A stretch of 40,284 nucleotides of DNA from Nitrospinota bacterium (GTDB lineage: Bacteria; Nitrospinota_A; UBA7883; JACRLM01): the NCBI GenBank assembly GCA_016235255.1, contig JACRLM010000069.1, forward strand, positions 1 through 40,284. Direction: 5' to 3'. Numbering within the stretch: the first letter of the stretch is position 1; each line of letters opens with the position of its first letter. This document shows, piece by piece, positions 22,658 through 31,065 of this stretch. The translations under genes were made by a program, and so were the position numbers. The notes below the pieces were generated by a model that was given only the letters and a program-made list of their open reading frames with translations, searched no databases and was not told where the DNA came from.

Positions 22658-24088
22658 ATGACAGGTTGGTTCACCCGTTTGGGAGTTGGGGCAAAACTTG
22701 TGGTTTCACTGGCGGCCATTATCACGGCGCTTTTCACTTTCAACATCGTCTTTTCAATCAACAGGCAGAACGAACTGGCGTTCCAGGAGACCAGGACCTA
22801 CGCCAAAGGGATAGCGGAGACTGTTTTAAGTTCCCTTAACACCATGATGACCCAGGGGACCATCGGGGAGCGCGAATTCTTCCTCAAGCTGATGAAAGGG
22901 ACCATGACCGGGCTGGAGGACATAAGGATTGTGCGCAGCAAATCCGTGACCGCGCAATTTGGCGAGGGATTGGCTGGGGAACAGCCTGGGGACGAAGCTG
23001 AAAGGCGCGTGCTGGAGACCGGCCAGGAGGAATATCGCGTCGAATCCAAGGGCGGTCACCGGGTGTTCCGGGCCATCGTGCCGTTCATAATGTCGGAAAA
23101 CAGGGGAGGGGTGATCAACTGCCTCCAATGCCACGAGGGGAAGGCGGGCACGGTCAACGGCGCGGTGGACATGCTCATCTCCATGGAGGAGGTTGACGCG
23201 CAGAGCAGGCGTGACGCCGCCATGCTGGCCGGGTCGCTTGCGTTGGAACTCGGGCTGATACTGGCGCTTGTGGTGTTTCTCACCCGGCGCAACGTCACCA
23301 GGCCGTTAGGCGAGGTGATGGCGCATCTTGCGGAAAACTCACATGCGGTGGACGCGGCTTCGTCCACCGTGGCGGAGGCGAGCGGCACCATGGCCCACGC
23401 CTCCACGGAACAGGCCGCCTCGCTCCAGCAGACATCCGCCACGCTAAACGAACTTTCCGAGGCGGCCAGCGGCAACGCCGAGGAGGCGCGGCAGACAGAG
23501 GCGCTCATGGGATCGGTCAACCAGCTTGTGGGTGACGGCAAGGAGGGGATGAGCAAGGCGGTGGGCGCCATGCGCAACATCGCCCAGAACTCCACGGAGA
23601 TAACCAAGATCATAAAGGTCATCGAGGAGATCGCCTTCCAGACAAACCTGCTGGCGCTCAACGCCGCTGTGGAGGCGGCGCGCGCGGGTGAACATGGCAA
23701 AGGATTCGCCGTCGTGGCCGAAGAGGTGCGAAACCTCGCCTCCAGGGCGGCCTCCGCATCGCGGGACACCGTAAAGCTGATAGACACCTCCACCGCCAGT
23801 ACGAAAGAGGGTGTGGAGATAGTCAACCGGGTGGCGGTGTCGCTGGACAAGATAGCCTCCGCCGCGTCAAACGTGGAAGGCGCCGTGCGGCGCATCGCGG
23901 AGAAAAGCCGGAGCCAGGCCACTGGCATAGGCCAGATAAAGAACGCCGTGGGCCAGATGGACAAGGCCACCCAGTCCACCGCCGCCGGATCGGAGGAGAC
24001 CGCCTCCGCCGCCCATACCCTTTCAGAACAGGCCGGCTCACTGCACGAAATCATCGGGGAACTTCTGGCGGTCATACACGGGAAGTGA
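22658..24088 (+). CDS. Methyl-accepting chemotaxis protein with periplasmic c-type heme motif
   Basis: A 476-residue transmembrane chemoreceptor. TM1 spans about 14-34 and TM2 about 190-208. The periplasmic domain between them ends in [11 protein letters not shown], a CXXCH c-type heme site (Cys155, Cys158, His159), in a setting like the heme sensor domains of Geobacter chemoreceptors. After a short HAMP-like linker the long cytoplasmic coiled coil carries the signalling tip around [36 protein letters not shown]. The likely input is redox state or a small heme ligand such as O2, NO or CO (inference). No CheA, CheW, CheR or CheB gene is nearby. It is followed by a SAM methyltransferase gene that is not of the CheR type. 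Confidence 0.9.
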   Translation: MTGWFTRLGVGAKLVVSLAAIITALFTFNIVFSINRQNELAFQETRTYAKGIAETVLSSLNTMMTQGTIGEREFFLKLMKGTMTGLEDIRIVRSKSVTAQFGEGLAGEQPGDEAERRVLETGQEEYRVESKGGHRVFRAIVPFIMSENRGGVINCLQCHEGKAGTVNGAVDMLISMEEVDAQSRRDAAMLAGSLALELGLILALVVFLTRRNVTRPLGEVMAHLAENSHAVDAASSTVAEASGTMAHASTEQAASLQQTSATLNELSEAASGNAEEARQTEALMGSVNQLVGDGKEGMSKAVGAMRNIAQNSTEITKIIKVIEEIAFQTNLLALNAAVEAARAGEHGKGFAVVAEEVRNLASRAASASRDTVKLIDTSTASTKEGVEIVNRVAVSLDKIASAASNVEGAVRRIAEKSRSQATGIGQIKNAVGQMDKATQSTAAGSEETASAAHTLSEQAGSLHEIIGELLAVIHGK

Positions 24089-24139
24089 ACCGCGCGTTTT
24101 CGGGCGGAACATTGATCCGCAGGAATGGCGAACCGCGTG

Positions 24140-24145
24140 TATAAT
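24140..24145 (+). promoter_or_regulatory. Possible leaderless promoter -10 box of the methyltransferase gene
   Basis: TATAAT ends 8 nt before the ATG at 24154, and no Shine-Dalgarno sequence is present. The spacing matches that at 2858-2863. Confidence 0.4.
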
Positions 24146-24153
24146 CCTTTGTC

Positions 24154-24969
24154 ATGGAAGACAACGAAATAAAAAGAAAAATCCGGGAGTCCTTCGACGC
24201 GGTGGCGGAGGGATATGACGATCCATCTCTGCGGTTTTTCCCGGCCAGCGCCAAACTGATGCCCGCCTGTCTTGGGCTTGTTGGGGGCGAGCATGTGCTT
24301 GACGTGGCCACAGGGACGGGGCACGTGGCCATGGAGCTTGCCCGCGCGCTTCCGGAAGGGCGCGTGACGGGGGTTGATTTCTCGGAAAAAATGCTCGCCC
24401 GCGCCGCCGGAAAAATGAAGGCCGGCGGAATCGGCAACGTCCGGTTTGCGCGGATGGACATGCAGGCGCTCGATTTCCCGGACGGCTCGTTTGACGCGGC
24501 GAGCATGGCCTTTTGCCTGTTCTTCGTGGAGGACATGGAGGGGCTGCTTTGCAATGTGGTGAAAAAAGTGCGCCCCGGCGGCCGGATCGCGTTCACAAGT
24601 TTCATGGAGGGAACATTTTCACCCCAGATCGATATGTTCATGGAAAAAGTGAAAAAATACGGCGTTGAGGTCCCATTGGGATGGCGCAAGCTCGCCTCAA
24701 AGGAGTCGTGCGAGTCTTTATTGCGGTCAGCCGGGGTTATAAATCCCAGGGTGGAAGTCAAAGACCTGGGCTATCACATGGACGGCCCCGGACAATGGTG
24801 GAGCTTTATCTGGAACGCCGGCCTGCGAAGGTATGTGAGCTCGTTCGCGCCAGAGGAGACTGGGCGGTTCAGGGAAGAGTTTCTGTCGGAGATCGCCGCC
24901 CTTCCAGACGGGGCCGCGACCAAGCTGAACGTCAATGTGCTGTTTGCGTCGGGCGTAAAACCTTCGTGA
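24154..24969 (+). CDS. Class I SAM-dependent methyltransferase (UbiE/Coq5-like)
   Basis: A 271-residue cytoplasmic methyltransferase. Motif I is VLDVATGTGHVAMELA, the motif II acidic residue lies in VTGVDFSEKML, then ARMDMQALDFPDGSFDAASMAFCLFFVEDM and VRPGGRIAFTSF. This is the UbiE-like pattern, but the C-terminal 100 residues (GWRKLASKESCESLLRSAG, GPGQWWSFIWN) suggest a small-molecule or unknown substrate. It sits 65 bp after the heme chemoreceptor and 51 bp before an outer-membrane channel gene; a functional link is possible but unproven. Confidence 0.82.
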   Translation: MEDNEIKRKIRESFDAVAEGYDDPSLRFFPASAKLMPACLGLVGGEHVLDVATGTGHVAMELARALPEGRVTGVDFSEKMLARAAGKMKAGGIGNVRFARMDMQALDFPDGSFDAASMAFCLFFVEDMEGLLCNVVKKVRPGGRIAFTSFMEGTFSPQIDMFMEKVKKYGVEVPLGWRKLASKESCESLLRSAGVINPRVEVKDLGYHMDGPGQWWSFIWNAGLRRYVSSFAPEETGRFREEFLSEIAALPDGAATKLNVNVLFASGVKPS

Positions 24970-25020
24970 ACGATGGCGCGATCCGCCGGATTTCCGGCAA
25001 ATAATCATTATTGAGGAAAT

Positions 25021-25956
25021 ATGACCAAACAGGCGGCGCTCCTGCTCATGCTTTTTACGATGCCGCTTTGCGCATTGGCCGGGAGCGCAGACGCGTCGGA
25101 AGGGAGCGGCTCTTTCAATCTTGGGATCAGGGACGTACTTGCAGGAAAGCTGCCCGCGCCCGGGTTTTACATACGTTATGATTTTGATTATTACCAGGGC
25201 TCGCTGGACAACATTGTCACAAGCGCCGCCACCCGGACAGACATCGATCTGATCACCCGGATCAGCATGTTGAGGCTGTACCATGTCACCGGCCTTGAAA
25301 TTCTCGGCGGGCAGCATGCATGGTCCATCCTGGCGCCGTACGCGGATATGGAGGCCTCCGCCGCAGTCCGCGGCGTAAAGGGCGCGCCGTTGGGAACAAC
25401 GCATTATTCCACCGGGGGCAAAGGCGACATGCTCGTCACTCCGCTTGCCCTTGGATGGCATTTCGACAAGCTGCACTATATGTTCACCGCGTCCGCTTAT
25501 GTCCCCACGGGCGATTACTCGTCGAAAAGCGCCGTCAAAATCGGCAAAAACAGGTACGCGTTCGATCCGGCCTTTGCCATGACATACCTGGACACGGAGA
25601 CGATGCGCGAATTGTCCACAGCCATCGGGTACACCATAAGTTCGGCCAACACGGACACCGATTACCGCAACGGCGACGAGATACATATGGACCTGGCGAT
25701 GGTCCAGAGGTTCAATTCGGGCATTGGTGTGGGAGCCGTCGGCTACGCCCTTGAGCAGGTGACGGGCGACTCCGGGGCGGGCGCCAAATACGGCGGCAAC
25801 AAAGGCCAGGTGTTCGCATTGGGGCCGATGGTGACGTTCACGGGGAAGATAAATGAAAAAAACTTCCATCTGGCCGGGAAATATTACCGGGAGTTCGGAG
25901 CAGTCAACAAATACGAGGGCGGCTCTTTTTGGCTTTCAATGGTGATGGGGCTATAA
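25021..25956 (+). CDS. Outer-membrane channel of the Phenol_MetA_deg (SphA-like) family
   Basis: A 311-residue exported beta-barrel. A signal peptide (MTKQAALLLMLFTMPLCALA) with a likely cut after ALAGSADA precedes alternating-hydrophobicity strands: GFYIRYDFDYYQG, WSILAPYADMEAS, VTPLALGWHF, YMFTASAYVPTGDY, DLAMVQRFNSGIGVGAVGYALEQVTGDSG, and the terminal SFWLSMVMGL. YVPTGDY and YALEQVTGDSG are typical of this family, annotated as transporter/MetA-pathway phenol degradation-like; real substrates are mostly unknown, though uptake of hydrophobic or aromatic compounds is often proposed. GAGG lies about 4 nt before the ATG, preceded by a 13-bp palindrome (AATAATCATTATT, 25000-25012). Confidence 0.8.
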   Translation: MTKQAALLLMLFTMPLCALAGSADASEGSGSFNLGIRDVLAGKLPAPGFYIRYDFDYYQGSLDNIVTSAATRTDIDLITRISMLRLYHVTGLEILGGQHAWSILAPYADMEASAAVRGVKGAPLGTTHYSTGGKGDMLVTPLALGWHFDKLHYMFTASAYVPTGDYSSKSAVKIGKNRYAFDPAFAMTYLDTETMRELSTAIGYTISSANTDTDYRNGDEIHMDLAMVQRFNSGIGVGAVGYALEQVTGDSGAGAKYGGNKGQVFALGPMVTFTGKINEKNFHLAGKYYREFGAVNKYEGGSFWLSMVMGL

Positions 25957-25988
25957 TAAACGATTAATATTTTCCTCCGCGGAGCCTG

Positions 25989-28391
25989 ATGTGGCCTGAA
26001 ACTGTCCGCCGCTATCTGACCGGGTTCGGGATCGCGCTGTTGCTTACCGGCTCACCGGCTTCCGGTTCCGTCAATTTCGTTCCGGTTTACGCCGTTCCGG
26101 AAAAAATGGACCTTACGGACTACTTTGTCACCGTTGATGAAGTTGAAATCCGGAAAAGCGGCCATGGCGCAATTTTCACTGAAGAAGTTGCGGACGCGGA
26201 AAATCAGGCAGCCCCGCCCGGCAAGTACAAGACAAGGTGGCTGAGGGCCCAGATGGAGAACAAGTCCGGCCGCCAACAGGTTCTTCTATTCGCGGTGATG
26301 ACCGATTATGAGATCCACGCCGACTTTTTCGTTTCAACCGGCGCGGGAGGATTCAAGCTGTATCGCGCGGGGATGCTCGACGACTTGGGGGGGGAGAACC
26401 GCACCCCGCCGTATTATTACGCTCCGTTGGATTTTGGGCCCGGCGAAAAAAAGACAATCTATTTCAGGACCGATTCGTATTTCGCAAAGCGCTATCAGGC
26501 CACGCTGTGGGCCAAGCCATTTCTGGACAACACTCTCTCGGCGCAGTTCATAATTTCGGGCCTTATCGTCGGCTCCATGGCGATAATGGCCTTCTACAAT
26601 TTCTTTCTGTACCTTGTGCTAAGGGACGCAAGCTATCTTTATTATTCCGCTTACGCCATGTCCGTTTCCATCGTGGTGTTCCTGGTAAAGGCCACGGTGA
26701 TAAAGTACGGGCTGCTGACCATATGGGAATACCCGGTGTGGCTTGCGTTCTGGGGCTGGACCACGCAGATATTCATCTATCTTTTCATGCGAAGCTTCCT
26801 GGGGATCAGCCGTGAAAAGACCCCGGTGATCAATGCCTTGACCCTGGCCGTCATTGCGGCCTGCTTCATGGCTCTTATGGACGGAGTCGTCAATCCCGAC
26901 TTTGCCAGGATAACAAGCGCCTTTACCCTCAGCCTCCTTTTCACGTCGGCCTTTGTTCTTGCGATCGGCTTGATTCAATGGCGGCGCGGAGCCGAGGGCG
27001 CCAGCTATTTTGTGGCCGCATGGGCCGTGCTAAGCGTCACGTTTGTGGGCAAGGGGGTCTCGGCTTTGCTCGGTTTTCCGATGAACTATGCGATCTTCCA
27101 CCTTACGGGCTTTGGGATCGTGGCCGAGAACACCCTGCTGTCGCTTGCGCTTGCCTACAGGATCAAGGTGATACGGGAGGAGAAGGAACTGGCCCAGCTT
27201 GAGATACAGCGCACCCTGGAAAGCTCTAAGAACGAGCTTGAGAAAAAAGTGGAGGAGCGCACCCGCGAACTGTCCGACACCAACGCGGAGCTTATGACAG
27301 CCAAGGAAGCGGCGGAGAACGCCACCATGCTCAAGGACAAGTTCGTCGGCCTGGTCTCCCACGACCTGCGTTCACCGCTTGGGGGCATCATCGGGATGGC
27401 GGACATCCTGGGCCTCTCAAAAGAATACTCCCTGGACGAGGTGAAGAAATCGGACATCGTAAAGCGCATCCACGGCACTGCCAAAGGGCTTGTTGCGCTC
27501 ATAGACCAGCTTTTGAACATAAGCAGGATAAAGACCGGCAAACTGACCCCGTCCAAGTCCTATTTCGCCGCCAGGGGCCTTGTCGAAATGTACATTTCCA
27601 ATCTGGCCGCCGTGGCGGAAGGCAAGGGGATCCGGCTTGTGAACGAAATCCCCGGCGGCATGCGCCTGTTCGCTGATCCGGCGCTTTATGGAGAGGTCGT
27701 CACAAACCTGCTTTCCAACGCGCTCAAGTTCACCCGCCAGGGCGATACGGTGACGGTGTACGCCCCGGAGGAAAGGCCCGGGACGATAGCCGTGCGGGAC
27801 ACCGGCTCTGGCATACCGGCGAAAATCATAGGGGACCTTTTCAAGCACGAAATAAAGACATCGCTCACCGGCGTCAACGGCGAAAAAGGAACCGGGCTGG
27901 GCCTGCCGTATTGCCACGACATCATGCTGGCCCACAACGGGACCATCACCGTGGACTCCAGGGAAGGGGAGGGGAGCGTGTTCCGCATCACCTTGCCGCA
28001 GGTCACCCACGTGATAATGATCGCCGACGACCAGGAGGCGCAGCGGGAAATGATAAAGGCCAGCCTGTCGAATATTTCCGGGGCCGCTTTCATCGACGCC
28101 GGGAACGGGGACGAGGCGGTCAACAGGCTTACGGAGGCAGTCCCCGATCTGATAATCACCGATATTGAGATGCCGGTGATGAACGGATTCAGCCTGCTGC
28201 AGACGATCAGGAAGAACGAAAACTGGGCGGGTATCCCGGTGATTGTGGCCACAAGCGCCGTCGTGGACGGGACGCCGGCCTATGATGAATTATTGGCGGA
28301 AGTCAAAGCAATGGGGGCGGACGATCTTACCTCCAAGCCGGTGACCACCAGCGGCCTTTACGCAAAGGTGTGCGCCATAATCAACCGCTGA
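25989..28391 (+). CDS. 7TMR-DISM hybrid sensor histidine kinase with C-terminal receiver
   Basis: An 800-residue inner-membrane sensor. A signal sequence (1-26) leads to a periplasmic beta-sandwich 7TMR-DISM extracellular domain (about 40-180). Seven membrane segments (about 187-390) follow, then a coiled coil (about 393-445). The kinase core has the phospho-acceptor His458 in SHDLRSP, Asn577 in LLSNALKF, DTGSGIP (604-610) and GTGLGLPYC (634-642). A receiver domain (about 674-800) has DD at 680-681, phospho-Asp725 in IITDIEMP, and SKP near the end. DISM domains are thought to bind carbohydrate-like or other small ligands. It follows the channel gene by 32 bp with GGAG 4 nt before the ATG, so they are probably coexpressed. 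No separate response regulator is adjacent. Confidence 0.92.
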   Translation: MWPETVRRYLTGFGIALLLTGSPASGSVNFVPVYAVPEKMDLTDYFVTVDEVEIRKSGHGAIFTEEVADAENQAAPPGKYKTRWLRAQMENKSGRQQVLLFAVMTDYEIHADFFVSTGAGGFKLYRAGMLDDLGGENRTPPYYYAPLDFGPGEKKTIYFRTDSYFAKRYQATLWAKPFLDNTLSAQFIISGLIVGSMAIMAFYNFFLYLVLRDASYLYYSAYAMSVSIVVFLVKATVIKYGLLTIWEYPVWLAFWGWTTQIFIYLFMRSFLGISREKTPVINALTLAVIAACFMALMDGVVNPDFARITSAFTLSLLFTSAFVLAIGLIQWRRGAEGASYFVAAWAVLSVTFVGKGVSALLGFPMNYAIFHLTGFGIVAENTLLSLALAYRIKVIREEKELAQLEIQRTLESSKNELEKKVEERTRELSDTNAELMTAKEAAENATMLKDKFVGLVSHDLRSPLGGIIGMADILGLSKEYSLDEVKKSDIVKRIHGTAKGLVALIDQLLNISRIKTGKLTPSKSYFAARGLVEMYISNLAAVAEGKGIRLVNEIPGGMRLFADPALYGEVVTNLLSNALKFTRQGDTVTVYAPEERPGTIAVRDTGSGIPAKIIGDLFKHEIKTSLTGVNGEKGTGLGLPYCHDIMLAHNGTITVDSREGEGSVFRITLPQVTHVIMIADDQEAQREMIKASLSNISGAAFIDAGNGDEAVNRLTEAVPDLIITDIEMPVMNGFSLLQTIRKNENWAGIPVIVATSAVVDGTPAYDELLAEVKAMGADDLTSKPVTTSGLYAKVCAIINR

Positions 28392-28394
28392 TAC

Positions 28395-28904
28395 CTACTG
28401 GTCCAGCTTGCCGAAATCGCTGGGGCGGATGTTGTCCAGCCATTTTTTGAACTGCTCGTCGTCCTCCGGGGCGCCCGCCGCGGCGGCCCCGTCGAAAGTT
28501 TTGGCGTTGTCCAGGACGCTCTGGGTGACGTAGATGGGCGCCTTCACCCGCAACGCAACGGCAATGGCGTCCGACGGGCGTGAGTCCACCTCCATCGCCC
28601 CGCCGTTGAAGGTTAGCGATATCACGGCGAAGAAGGTGTTGCTCTTAAGGTCGTTGACAACGATATGGTTGACCTTTGCGCGCAATGCGGCGAGCAGGTT
28701 TTTTATAAGGTCGTGGGTCATGGGCCTGGGGGTGGCCACGGACTCCATTTCCAGCGCGATGGCCGTCGCCTCCGGGTAGCCCACCCATATGGGGAGCGAC
28801 TTTTCCCCCACAGTGTCCTTTAATATGATGATCGGCGTGTTGGTGACCGGGTCGAACACCAGCCCTTCCACCTTCATTTCCACCATGTCTTCCCTGGGGA
28901 TCAT
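28395..28904 (-). CDS. Bifunctional nuclease (BFN, DUF151) family protein
   Basis: A 169-residue protein of the DUF151 family. Typical parts are the N-terminal VEGLVFDPVTNTPIIILKD, PIWVGYPEATAIALEM, TFFAVISLTFNGGAMEVDSRPSDAIAVALRVKAPIYVTQSVL and an acidic C-terminal tail (EDDEQFKKWLDNI). Relatives show RNase and DNase activity in plants and one bacterial structure is known; the role in bacteria is unclear. It overlaps the miaB stop by 4 nt (ATGA), so the two are cotranscribed. It ends 3 nt from the convergent kinase gene. Confidence 0.88.
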   Translation of the reverse strand: MIPREDMVEMKVEGLVFDPVTNTPIIILKDTVGEKSLPIWVGYPEATAIALEMESVATPRPMTHDLIKNLLAALRAKVNHIVVNDLKSNTFFAVISLTFNGGAMEVDSRPSDAIAVALRVKAPIYVTQSVLDNAKTFDGAAAAGAPEDDEQFKKWLDNIRPSDFGKLDQ

Positions 28905-30250
28905 CGGGCCTGCCTCTGTGACAATTGTCCGTTGATGGAGCCGTCAAGACTGTACCGTTTTGCCTTTATAATCCTAGCACGGATGAATGAACCGGTGAAA
29001 TCCATATCGGCGCCAAAGTTCACCGTTATGTTCTGCGGCGTCCGGGCCGAATACCTTAGCGGGTCCCGCTTGCTGGGCCCGTCCGTAAGCGCCGTGATTT
29101 CCTTTCCCGTCCACGATTCGTAGCGCCGCCGCGTGATGTCGCGCTGTATGTCCATCACCGCGTCGAACCGCTCGCGGGCTGTATTTGCGTCCACGCGGCC
29201 GGGGAGTTTTGTGGCGTCCGTCCCCTCCCTGGGTGAATATTTGAACAGGAATATGTTGTCGTATTCCGCTTGCTCAACGGCCTTTAGCGTGGCCTCAAAA
29301 TCCTCCTGCGTCTCGCCGGGAAATCCGACTATCACGTCCGAAGTGAGCGCCAGGTCCGGGATTTTGCGACGCAAGTTTTCCACCCTTTCGAAATAACGCT
29401 CGGCGGTATAGCCCCGCCGCATGGCCGCCAGTATCCTGTCCGAGCCTGATTGAATTGGAAGATGCAGCGCCGGGCAGACGCTTTCAAGCTCCGCCATGGC
29501 GGCGATGAGGTCATCGGAAAGGTCCTTGGGGTGCGAGGTGACAAACCGCAGCCATCCGCCGCCATGTCCGGCCATTATGGCGTCCGCTTTTCTCAATAGC
29601 TCCGGGAACGTTGCCTTTTGCGAAAGGCCAGCCCCGTAACTGTTAACGTTCTGCCCCAGCAGGGTTATCTCCTTGTACCCTTTTTCGGCCAGATCACGTA
29701 TTTCAGCCAGTATGCTTTCCATGGGGCGGCTCTGCTCCGCCCCCCGGGTGCTCGGCACGATGCAATAGGAGCAATGGTTGCCGCACCCGCGCATGATAGA
29801 GACCCAGGCGGAGACAGCCGATTCGCGCTTCATCGGGTATTCGTCGTAGTCGGATTCAGCCGAAACGTCCACCTGGGGCCGGCCGGTCTCCTCGAACTTT
29901 TTTAGAAGAGATGGGAGCTTTTCGACCGCCTTGGTTCCGAAAACGATGTCCACCAGCGGCTGCCTTTTTATGATCTGCTCCCCCTGTTCCTGGGCCACGC
30001 AACCGGCCACGCCGATCACCATGTCCCGCTTTCCCGCCTTGAGCGGGCGCAGACGTCCCATCAGCGAGAAAAACTTCTGCTCCGCCTTGTCCCGCACGGC
30101 GCAGGTGTTCACCACCAGAAGATCCGCCTCGGCCTCGTCGCCGGTGACATCGTACTCGTCGGCCAGAAGCCCGGCGATCCACTCCGAATCGTGCCTGTTC
30201 ATCTGGCACCCGAGGGTGACGATGGAAAGTTTCTTGCGTTTAAAGTCCAT
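28901..30250 (-). CDS. miaB: tRNA-2-methylthio-N6-dimethylallyladenosine synthase
   Basis: This 449-residue radical-SAM methylthiotransferase modifies A37 of tRNAs reading UNN codons. The N-terminal domain holds the auxiliary 4Fe-4S cluster by Cys15, Cys50 and Cys84 (LGCQMN, NTCAVR, AGCVAQ). The radical-SAM cluster is Cys156, Cys160 and Cys163 in GCGNHCSYC. A C-terminal TRAM domain binds tRNA (ITALTDG... FTGSFIRARIIKA). GCQMN is the MiaB signature, against RimO or MtaB. The final residues overlap the BFN gene start. Confidence 0.96.
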   Translation of the reverse strand: MDFKRKKLSIVTLGCQMNRHDSEWIAGLLADEYDVTGDEAEADLLVVNTCAVRDKAEQKFFSLMGRLRPLKAGKRDMVIGVAGCVAQEQGEQIIKRQPLVDIVFGTKAVEKLPSLLKKFEETGRPQVDVSAESDYDEYPMKRESAVSAWVSIMRGCGNHCSYCIVPSTRGAEQSRPMESILAEIRDLAEKGYKEITLLGQNVNSYGAGLSQKATFPELLRKADAIMAGHGGGWLRFVTSHPKDLSDDLIAAMAELESVCPALHLPIQSGSDRILAAMRRGYTAERYFERVENLRRKIPDLALTSDVIVGFPGETQEDFEATLKAVEQAEYDNIFLFKYSPREGTDATKLPGRVDANTARERFDAVMDIQRDITRRRYESWTGKEITALTDGPSKRDPLRYSARTPQNITVNFGADMDFTGSFIRARIIKAKRYSLDGSINGQLSQRQAR

Positions 30251-30294
30251 CTTTCCAGTTTAAATAAACATGGGGACAAGTGTCAAACCATTGA

Positions 30295-30322
30295 TTGACG
30301 GTTGCTGGAAATAGGGTATAAC
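30295..30322 (+). promoter_or_regulatory. Promoter of the ORF6N gene
   Basis: TTGACG (30295-30300), 16-nt spacer, TATAAC (30317-30322). It leaves an 80-nt leader containing a duplicated CTCCGGGGA (about 30348-30366) and several out-of-frame ATGs. Confidence 0.5.
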
Positions 30323-30407
30323 TAATTACCATGATGTGGTATTATTCGCTCCGGGGACTCCGGGGAGTTTGGGATAGTCATGATGATTTTGACCATGCGA
30401 AAGCCAC

Positions 30408-30947
30408 ATGAAAAGCAAAGCCGTGAAAAAAGCGAATGCTCCGGCGGCGGCTCTTGCCGAAAGGAGGATATTCCTTGTCCGTGAACAGGCCGTCATGCTC
30501 GACTCCCATTTGGCGGAGTTGTATGGAGTGGAGACTTTCAACCTTAATAAAGCCGTCCGGCGCAATAAAGAGCGCTTCCCGGAGGACTTCATGTTCCAGT
30601 TGACCAAGGAGGAAGCGGAATCTTTGAGATTCCAATTTGGAATCTCAAAAGCGGAAGGACGTGGCGGCCGCCGTTACCTTCCCCATGTTTTCACGGAGCA
30701 GGGGGTGGCCATGCTCTCCGGCGTTCTGCGAAGTGGGAAAGCCGTCCGGGTGAACATCGAAATCATGCGCGCCTTTGTGAGGATGAAGCGGGCCTTGATT
30801 GCGGACAGGGAACTGGCCCGGCGCATGGAAATGGTGGAGAAGACCACGACGCTGCACGGGGAACGGATAACCGTGCTGTCCGGCATTGTGCGCGGGATGA
30901 TTGAACCACCCGAAAAGCCGAAACGGAAGATCGGGTTTACGAAATAA
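30408..30947 (+). CDS. ORF6N-domain protein
   Basis: A 179-residue protein with an N-terminal ORF6N domain: [45 protein letters not shown], then [13 protein letters not shown], then the [18 protein letters not shown] motif, a coiled stretch and a basic tail. ORF6N is a DNA-binding module related to KilA-N, common in phage antirepressors and also frequent as lone chromosomal genes. No phage genes are nearby. A perfect 27-bp palindrome (30623-30649) lies within its coding sequence. The start ATG has only a weak ribosome binding site. Confidence 0.85.
   Translation: MKSKAVKKANAPAAALAERRIFLVREQAVMLDSHLAELYGVETFNLNKAVRRNKERFPEDFMFQLTKEEAESLRFQFGISKAEGRGGRRYLPHVFTEQGVAMLSGVLRSGKAVRVNIEIMRAFVRMKRALIADRELARRMEMVEKTTTLHGERITVLSGIVRGMIEPPEKPKRKIGFTK
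30623..30649. repeat. Perfect 27-bp palindrome inside the ORF6N gene
   Basis: TTTGAGATTCCAA, a central T, then its exact reverse complement TTGGAATCTCAAA. It encodes LRFQFGIS, between the two conserved ORF6N blocks. A perfect 13-bp-arm inverted repeat inside codons is unusual. Confidence 0.85.
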
Positions 30948-31065
30948 TAATTCCGGCTCCGGGGTTTGCCGGGGAGTGGAACATGCCCTGCATTTTAAAT
31001 GGCCCCGCTCCCGCCCCTCCATGTTAAAATCCTCAGATAACATACATTTCGGAGACCTTTACGGC

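Noticed and set aside
23056..24324. 422-codon open frame on the minus strand
   Set aside because: It is antisense to the chemoreceptor and methyltransferase; its Ser/Ala-rich translation mirrors the receptor's coiled coil.
24727..25869. 380-codon open frame on the minus strand
   Set aside because: It is antisense to the outer-membrane channel, which has a signal peptide and family motifs; the antisense product has none.
25975..25984. CTCCGCGGAG palindrome before the hybrid kinase as a terminator
   Set aside because: It has no T-tract and includes the GGAG ribosome binding site, so it is more likely incidental or a weak translational element.
30408..30947. ORF6N gene as part of a prophage or a diversity-generating retroelement
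   Set aside because: No phage structural genes, integrase, reverse transcriptase or template repeat lie in the window; the gene is flanked by miaB and hemB.
30901..31065. 55-codon N-terminal extension of HemB
   Set aside because: It overlaps the ORF6N gene, is not HemB-like, and a GGAG site precedes the ATG at 31066.
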